Source: CAYZXT01 sp964482515
GTDB lineage: Bacteria > Elusimicrobiota > Elusimicrobia > FEN-1173
Direction of reading: 5' to 3'
Assembly (NCBI GenBank): GCA_964482515.1
Contig: CAYZXT010000006.1
Coordinates: 52,169-116,168 of the forward strand
Length of the DNA: 64,000 nucleotides
The notes beneath the pieces were generated by a model. That model was not told where the DNA came from. It worked only from the letters and a program-made list of their open reading frames with translations, and did no database searches. How positions within the stretch are numbered: position 1 is the first letter of the stretch; the number at the start of each line of letters is the position of its first letter. This document shows positions 59,238 through 64,000 of the stretch, one piece after another. The position numbers and the translations under genes were made by a program.

Positions 59238-59894
59238 ATGACTTCATCCACATTCACAAAACCCATCCAACTGAACGATATTGCGCCGGACTTCACGGCC
59301 CAGACCACGGAAGGGGGCATCCGCTTCCACGAATGGATTGGCAACAGCTGGTGCGTCTTCTTTTCTCACCCGAAGGACTTCACCCCGGTCTGCACGACCG
59401 AACTCGGCGAGGTGTCCCGCCGCCTACCAGACTTCCAAAAACGCGGCGCCAAGGTCATCGCCCTGAGCGTCGACGCCCTGGATTCCCACAAAGGCTGGAT
59501 CAGCGACATCAATGAGACCCAAAAGACCACGGTGAATTATCCCATCATCGCGGACCAATCCCGAGAGATCGCCCAACTCTACGGGATGATCCACCCCAAC
59601 GTGTCGGACTCCTTCACGGTCCGGACGGTATTCATCATCGACCCGAACAAAAAGGTCCGACTGATGATCACCTACCCCGCCCCCGTGGGCCGGAACTTCG
59701 ACGAAATCATCCGCGTCCTGGACGCGCTCCAGCTGGTCGACAAATTCAGCGTCGCCACGCCGGTGAACTGGAAACAGGGCGGCGACTGCATCATCCTGCC
59801 GTCGGTCAAGGACCCCGAGGAACTGAAGAAGAAGTTTCCCCAGGGATTCCAGGAACTGAGGCCCTACCTGAGGATCACGCCGCAACCGAAATAA
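59238..59894 (+). CDS. 1-Cys peroxiredoxin (Prx6 family)
   Basis: Reduces hydrogen peroxide and organic hydroperoxides. The 218-residue protein has the peroxidatic cysteine C52 in HPKDFTPVCTTELGEVS, the loop ALSVDALDSHKGWI and the C-terminal Prx6-type PVNWKQGGDCIILPSV. The start MTSSTF has a weak GGAG-like site; an upstream 17-codon reading would begin inside the promoter region. It is monocistronic: promoter and Fur-like box are 60-70 bases ahead, and a strong terminator follows. Confidence 0.93.
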   Translation: MTSSTFTKPIQLNDIAPDFTAQTTEGGIRFHEWIGNSWCVFFSHPKDFTPVCTTELGEVSRRLPDFQKRGAKVIALSVDALDSHKGWISDINETQKTTVNYPIIADQSREIAQLYGMIHPNVSDSFTVRTVFIIDPNKKVRLMITYPAPVGRNFDEIIRVLDALQLVDKFSVATPVNWKQGGDCIILPSVKDPEELKKKFPQGFQELRPYLRITPQPK

Positions 59895-59912
59895 ACCCCG
59901 TCTCTCGCACAT

Positions 59913-59944
59913 AAAAAAGGCACCCCGCAAAGGGTGCCTTTTTT
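59913..59944. terminator. Bidirectional terminator after the peroxiredoxin
   Basis: AAAAAAGGCACCC (59913-59925) pairs with GGGTGCCTTTTTT (59932-59944) around a six-base loop. T tracts on both strands let it serve the converging pirin gene too. Confidence 0.92.
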
Positions 59945-59975
59945 ATTTCACTCTGATCCCACAAGACCGGTCTTC

Positions 59976-60701
59976 TTATGCCGTCTCCCAGATCAGGACT
60001 TCCGCGCCCTGCCGTCCTCCCGTCAACTTCGGTGAACTGGCCGCGGTTAAGCGCGCCGCATCACCTTGTTTCAGATCGCCGGCGCCCTCGAGGCTCGCAC
60101 TCCCCAACGCGACGAACACATGGACGTGGCGGGCGTCGGGGACCGCCACAATCTCCCCGAATTGCAACCGTCCGCCCCACAGGACCGCGTCCTTCTGATG
60201 GATCGTCACCGCGCCAGCATGCTTTTTTCCCGAGGCTATGGGCACAAGACCGCCTTTTTTGAGCTCCGAGCTGACGTCCATCTGCTCATATCCTGGTTTA
60301 ATATCCAAGGTGTCCGGTGAAACCCACATTTGGACCAACCGCACGTCCTTATCACGGCTCGGGTTCATTTCGGAATGATAGATCCCGCTGCCCGCGCTCA
60401 TGCGCTGGGCCAAGCCGGGGTAGATGACGCCGTGGTTCCCGGCCGAGTCCCTATGCTCCAGTTCGCCGGAAAGGACCCAGGTCACGATTTCCATGTCGCG
60501 ATGGGGATGCATGCCGAAACCCGTCCCCGCCCGGACGATGTCGTCGTTGTTCACCAACAGCAAACCGTGCCCCCGGTTCTCCGGGTCGAAATGCTCGCCG
60601 AAGCTGAAACTGTGCCAGGAATCCAGCCAGTCGATTTTGGTATGGAAACGGCTTTCCGCGCGCCGCACGTCAATGAGAGCTTCTTTGGGATGTGATTTCA
60701 T
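59976..60701 (-). CDS. Pirin-family bicupin protein
   Basis: A 241-residue bicupin of the pirin/YhhW family; characterised members bind iron and can act as quercetin 2,3-dioxygenases or redox cofactors. The N-terminal cupin has HSFSFGEHFDPENRG, GFGMHPHRDMEIVTWVLSG and GIYHSEMNPS with the metal histidines. A degenerate second cupin follows. The start has AGGAGG five bases ahead; a longer reading lacks family similarity. The 5' leader contains a hairpin (60788-60805). Confidence 0.9.
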   Translation of the reverse strand: MKSHPKEALIDVRRAESRFHTKIDWLDSWHSFSFGEHFDPENRGHGLLLVNNDDIVRAGTGFGMHPHRDMEIVTWVLSGELEHRDSAGNHGVIYPGLAQRMSAGSGIYHSEMNPSRDKDVRLVQMWVSPDTLDIKPGYEQMDVSSELKKGGLVPIASGKKHAGAVTIHQKDAVLWGGRLQFGEIVAVPDARHVHVFVALGSASLEGAGDLKQGDAARLTAASSPKLTGGRQGAEVLIWETA

Positions 60702-60787
60702 GGAATCCTCCTGTCTCGTTGAAACGCCGGCCGGCCGCGTTAGTTCCTGTCCCCTTCTTGTGGCTAGACCCCATCCTACAAACCGGG

Positions 60788-60805
60788 CGTTGCCATGCGG
60801 CAACG
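60788..60805 (-). promoter_or_regulatory. Leader hairpin upstream of pirin
   Basis: CGTTGCC (60788-60794) pairs with GGCAACG (60799-60805) around a four-base loop. It lies between the pirin ATG (60701) and a TATAAG sequence further upstream on the same strand. No T run follows, so it is more likely an operator or RNA structure than a terminator. Confidence 0.3.
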
Positions 60806-60864
60806 AAACTTATACAATTTTGGCAAGTATCCGTCGGGTTTTCGTTTATCGGCGGCAAAGCTCT

Positions 60865-61584
60865 TTAAAACTTGGAATTCCAGGGGGAAGATAGATACTT
60901 TTCCGTTAAAACCTTCAGGTTTTGCGGCGAAGGGGCGGGGGACCGCTCAAAAGCATTCCACGTTTTAGTTAACGCTTCCTTAATGCGATCGGGTGAAATA
61001 TCCAAATTTGCGACGAAGCGGGAATGGGAACGGTCTGCCCGATACGCCGGCTGCCGAGAAGGCGAATTTAGAACCTCTTCCATAAAGGGGACATCCATTC
61101 CCAACAGGAACGTCCCGTGAAAAAGCAGCGCCCGCCGTTTCCGGCGCTGGGCATTACCGGAAAACTTCATCCCGTTAAGCGCCAAATCGCTGTCCCCCTT
61201 GATTTCCACCGGTTTTCCGATCACTGTTTCCAGCGCTTGCCGATGACGCGTCATAATGTGGCAAGTGGTTTCGACGATATGGGCCAAGGGCCCGGACGGC
61301 GGAATCCTTAAGATTAAAGAGTAGTTGAGGCAGCCTGACCCCTGAAGAACGGTCCCGCCGCCGCTGCAGCGCCGCAGGACCGGAACGTTCTTCCGTTTGC
61401 AAGCGTCCAGGTTCGCCTCAATGGCCCGGCGGTTGGAATAACCGAGCACCACGAAGGGGGCGGACGGCCCCCAGAACCGAAGAATCTCAGGCGCATCAGC
61501 CGATTCCTCGCACTGGTCAAGCAGCCACTCGTCACAGGCTAAATTTTCCGCCGGCGTCGGATATGTCACGTCGAAGAATTTCAT
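60865..61584 (-). CDS. lplA: Lipoate-protein ligase A family protein
   Basis: Attaches lipoate or octanoate to the lipoyl domains of dehydrogenase complexes. The 239-residue protein has the LplA/B-fold motif PVLRRCSGGGTVLQGSGCLN, the catalytic lysine in NGMKFSGNAQRRKRRALL and LFHGTFLLGMD. The ATG at 61584 lies seven bases after TAAAAT with no Shine-Dalgarno sequence; an eight-codon longer reading would begin within the promoter. It is divergent from aceE, whose complex needs lipoylated E2, which supports the assignment. The small C-terminal domain of some LplA enzymes is absent. Confidence 0.9.
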   Translation of the reverse strand: MKFFDVTYPTPAENLACDEWLLDQCEESADAPEILRFWGPSAPFVVLGYSNRRAIEANLDACKRKNVPVLRRCSGGGTVLQGSGCLNYSLILRIPPSGPLAHIVETTCHIMTRHRQALETVIGKPVEIKGDSDLALNGMKFSGNAQRRKRRALLFHGTFLLGMDVPFMEEVLNSPSRQPAYRADRSHSRFVANLDISPDRIKEALTKTWNAFERSPAPSPQNLKVLTEKYLSSPWNSKF

Positions 61585-61591
61585 GCGCGGT

Positions 61592-61597
61592 ATTTTA
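61592..61597 (-). promoter_or_regulatory. -10 box TAAAAT close to the lplA start
   Basis: TAAAAT ends seven bases before the ATG at 61584, inside the 45-base divergent region shared with aceE. No ribosome-binding sequence is present. Confidence 0.45.
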
Positions 61598-61629
61598 TCA
61601 ATTCCCATAGGTCCACGGAGATTTTCTCT

Positions 61630-64000
61630 ATGAAATCAAACATCAAAACCCTTCCCACCGCTTCGAGCGACGGCGCGGAAACCAACAAATGGATCGAATC
61701 CCTCGAAAACGTCTTGAAGCTCGTCCTCAACAACAAGGGCAGCGAGCGGGCGCCGTTCCTCCTGGAAAAACTCATGAGCGGCCTGCGCGATTCCGGCATC
61801 AAAACCCCCATCTCCGTCAGTTCCCCCTACATCAATACGATTCCAGTCGAAGAACAACCGCCTTACCCGGGCGACCAAGCCATCGAGCGCCGCATCAAAA
61901 GCGTCATGCGCTGGAACGCCATGGCCATGGTCGTGAAAGCCAATCACCTGAACAGCGACCTGGGCGGCCATATTTCTACCTACGCCTCCTGCGCCACGCT
62001 TTATGAAGTGGGCTTCAACCATTTCTTCCGCGGCGCCGACGGCAAACAGCCCGGCGACATGGTTTATTTCCAGGGCCATTCCACGCCCGGCATCTACGCT
62101 CGCGCATTCCTCGAAGGCCGCCTGGACGAGAACCATCTGCACAACTTCCGTCAGGAACTCGCCAAGGGGGGCGGGCTTTCTTCCTATCCGCATCCCTATC
62201 TGATGCCCGACTTCTGGCAATTCCCCACCGTGTCCATGGGACTGGGGCCCATCATGTCGCTATACCAGGCGCGGTTCAACCGCTACCTGGCCGCCCGGAA
62301 GTTGGTCGACGGCGCCCAGGAACCCCGGGTGTGGGCCTTCATCGGCGACGGCGAGGTGGACGAACCGGAAACCCTCGGCGCGATCACCATGGCGGCGCGG
62401 GAGAATCTGGACAACCTCACCTGGGTCGTGAACTGCAACCTGCAGCGGTTGGACGGACCGGTCCGGGGCAACAGCAAGATCATCCAGGAACTGGAAGCAC
62501 TTTTCCGCGGCGCGGGCTGGAACGTCATCAAGGTGATCTGGGGCTCCGAGTGGGACCCCCTCTTGAACGCGGACAGCAAAGGCCTCCTCCTCAAGCGCAT
62601 GGAAGAAGCCGTGGACGGCGATTTCCAGAAATACGTCGTCGAACCCGGCAGCTACACCAGGAAACATTTCTTCGGAAGATACCCTGAATTGCTGGAGATG
62701 GTCAACCACATGACCGACAAGCAAATCCAGAAACTCCAGCGCGGAGGACATGACCCCAAAAAAGTTTACGCCGCATATAAAGCGGCGGTGGAACACAAGG
62801 GCCAACCGACGGTCGTCATCGCGCAGACAGTGAAGGGCTACGGCATGGGCGAGGCCGGCGAAGGCCGCAACGTCACCCACCAGCAGAAAAAGCTCAACGA
62901 AAAAGAACTGCGGGTATTCCGCGCCCGTTTCGGCGTGCCCATTTCGGACGAAGAGATCGCCGAGACGCCGTTCTACCGGTTTCCCAAGGGAAGCCCCGAG
63001 AACGATTATCTCCACGAGCGGCGGAAGGCCCTGGGCGGATACCTTCCCAAGCGGACGGCCAAGGCGCCGGCGCTGGAAGTTCCCGGCAAAGATTATTTCG
63101 AGGAATTCTCCAAAGGCTCCGGCGACATGCCCGCCTCCAGCACCATGGCCTTCGTCCGGATCCTGACCAAACTTCTGCGGCACCCCGAGATCGGACGAAA
63201 CATCGTCCCCATCATTCCCGACGAGGCGCGGACCTTCGGCATGGACGCGCTCTTCCGGCAGATCGGCATCTATTCCTCCAAGGGCCAGCTCTACGAACCC
63301 GTGGACAAAGAATCGTTGCTGTATTATTCGGAGGCCAAGGACGGGCAGATCCTCGAGGAAGGCATCAACGAAGCGGGCTCCATGGCGGACTTCGTCGCCG
63401 CGGGCAACACCTACGCCAACTTCGGCAAACACATGATCCCTTTCTACATCTATTATTCGATGTTCGGCTTCCAGCGCGTGGGCGATTTGATCTGGGCCGC
63501 GGGCGATACCCGGGCGCGCGGATTCCTCCTCGGAGGCACAGCCGGGCGGACCACGCTGAACGGCGAAGGGCTGCAGCACCAGGACGGACACGGCCACATC
63601 ATGGCCAGCACCGTCCCCACACTCATGGCCTACGACCCGGCCTTCGCCTACGAACTCGCCGTCATCATCCGGGACGGAATGGACCGGATGTACAAAAAGG
63701 ATGAAAATCTCTTCTACTACATCACCGTCTACAATGAAAACTATCCCATGCCGAGCATGCCGGAAGGCTGCGAAGAGGGAATCCTCAAAGGCCTCTATAA
63801 ATTCAAGCCCGGCCCGGCGGCGAAGAAGATCAAGGCGCACATCTTCGGCAGCGGCCCGATCATCCGCTCCGCGCTCGACGCGCAGAAAATCCTGGCGGAC
63901 AAGTACGGCGTTTCCGCCGACGTCTGGAGCGCCACCAGCTATAAACACCTCCGGACCGACGCCATGCACGTTCAGCGCTGGAACATGCTGAACCCCACGG
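61630..64000 (+). CDS. aceE: Pyruvate dehydrogenase E1 (homodimeric), 3' end cut by window edge
   Basis: The E1 component decarboxylates pyruvate with thiamine diphosphate and passes acetyl to lipoyl-E2. The plus frame is open for 790 codons to the right edge. Early motifs are SPYINTIPVEEQPPYPGD and GGHISTYASCATLYEVGF. The TPP/Mg motif is GDGEVDEPETLGA to NCNLQRLDGPVRGN near 240-275. Later segments ETPFYRF, FGFQRVGDLIWAAGD and GLQHQDGHGH match the homodimeric AceE class, not the two-subunit type. GGAG lies nine bases before the ATG. The expected total is near 890 residues, so roughly 100 are missing. Confidence 0.96.
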   Translation, partial: MKSNIKTLPTASSDGAETNKWIESLENVLKLVLNNKGSERAPFLLEKLMSGLRDSGIKTPISVSSPYINTIPVEEQPPYPGDQAIERRIKSVMRWNAMAMVVKANHLNSDLGGHISTYASCATLYEVGFNHFFRGADGKQPGDMVYFQGHSTPGIYARAFLEGRLDENHLHNFRQELAKGGGLSSYPHPYLMPDFWQFPTVSMGLGPIMSLYQARFNRYLAARKLVDGAQEPRVWAFIGDGEVDEPETLGAITMAARENLDNLTWVVNCNLQRLDGPVRGNSKIIQELEALFRGAGWNVIKVIWGSEWDPLLNADSKGLLLKRMEEAVDGDFQKYVVEPGSYTRKHFFGRYPELLEMVNHMTDKQIQKLQRGGHDPKKVYAAYKAAVEHKGQPTVVIAQTVKGYGMGEAGEGRNVTHQQKKLNEKELRVFRARFGVPISDEEIAETPFYRFPKGSPENDYLHERRKALGGYLPKRTAKAPALEVPGKDYFEEFSKGSGDMPASSTMAFVRILTKLLRHPEIGRNIVPIIPDEARTFGMDALFRQIGIYSSKGQLYEPVDKESLLYYSEAKDGQILEEGINEAGSMADFVAAGNTYANFGKHMIPFYIYYSMFGFQRVGDLIWAAGDTRARGFLLGGTAGRTTLNGEGLQHQDGHGHIMASTVPTLMAYDPAFAYELAVIIRDGMDRMYKKDENLFYYITVYNENYPMPSMPEGCEEGILKGLYKFKPGPAAKKIKAHIFGSGPIIRSALDAQKILADKYGVSADVWSATSYKHLRTDAMHVQRWNMLNPT

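Noticed and set aside
62260..63969. 569-codon minus-strand open frame opposite aceE
   Set aside because: Composition is that of a shadow (repeated GDDRR/HAFL-type runs) and the plus strand encodes clear AceE motifs.

Overview
This is a GC-rich (by eye about 60% G+C), very gene-dense bacterial chromosome segment with an outer membrane: it encodes several beta-barrel proteins, a PorV-like protein and many exported proteins. The combination of a SWIB-domain protein, the HpnC/D/E squalene route, a small internally duplicated basic protein and two giant exported multidomain proteins (about 1,900 and 3,740 residues) fits an uncultivated lineage such as Omnitrophota or a PVC relative. That placement is an inference from gene content; there is no rRNA in the window. 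I saw no tRNA, CRISPR array, insertion sequence or prophage.

Layout. 1-6050 (minus): endonuclease III, DUF309, Nudix, two PAP2 phosphatases, a HAMP membrane protein and a ComEC fragment running off the left edge. 6091-9470: a PduO-type adenosyltransferase, an exported SH3/beta-propeller protein with a 17-codon coupled leader ORF, and a lower-GC patch with a HEPN/MNT pair and an orphan gene. 9537-15427 (minus): ilvD and the squalene genes hpnC-hpnD-hpnE-HAD. 15565-20250 (minus): SWIB, SEC-C, a four-repeat protein, folD, an RNase H-like exonuclease, a lipid-kinase-like protein and panE. 20469-26177 (plus): giant protein A. 26256-32564 (minus): a TIM-barrel protein, two degenerate sulfatase-like membrane proteins and yajQ. 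32675-37286: SUI1, a structured-RNA candidate, the duplicated basic protein, an HTH protein, mdh, a PUR-like protein, coaX and a TudS-like protein. 37599-42611 (minus): a four-gene, overlapping cell-surface operon. 42687-45486: a Nudix ADP-sugar pyrophosphatase, a polytopic membrane protein and MEMO. 45483-56696 (minus): giant protein B. 56807-64000: Nfu and Mrp Fe-S factors, a small SH3 protein, 1-Cys peroxiredoxin, pirin, lipoate ligase and a partial pyruvate dehydrogenase E1 divergent from the ligase.

The most unusual content is the pair of giants. They share an export signal ending AEA-[SN]FW, a roughly 480-residue N-terminal module with matching QDxH, LEGA and GGFH motifs, and a promoter-proximal CTTAAyGCCCC element. 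They then diverge: A carries a NadD-like nucleotidyltransferase plus an HD-like domain; B carries a class I glutamine amidotransferase-like domain, many membrane segments, a methyltransferase-like fold and an HExxH metalloprotease-like motif. A second theme is gene starts that lack a Shine-Dalgarno sequence and sit 6-10 nt downstream of a TAnnAT/TAnnnT box, suggesting leaderless transcription. Adjacent genes inside operons are commonly joined by ATGA or TGATG overlaps.
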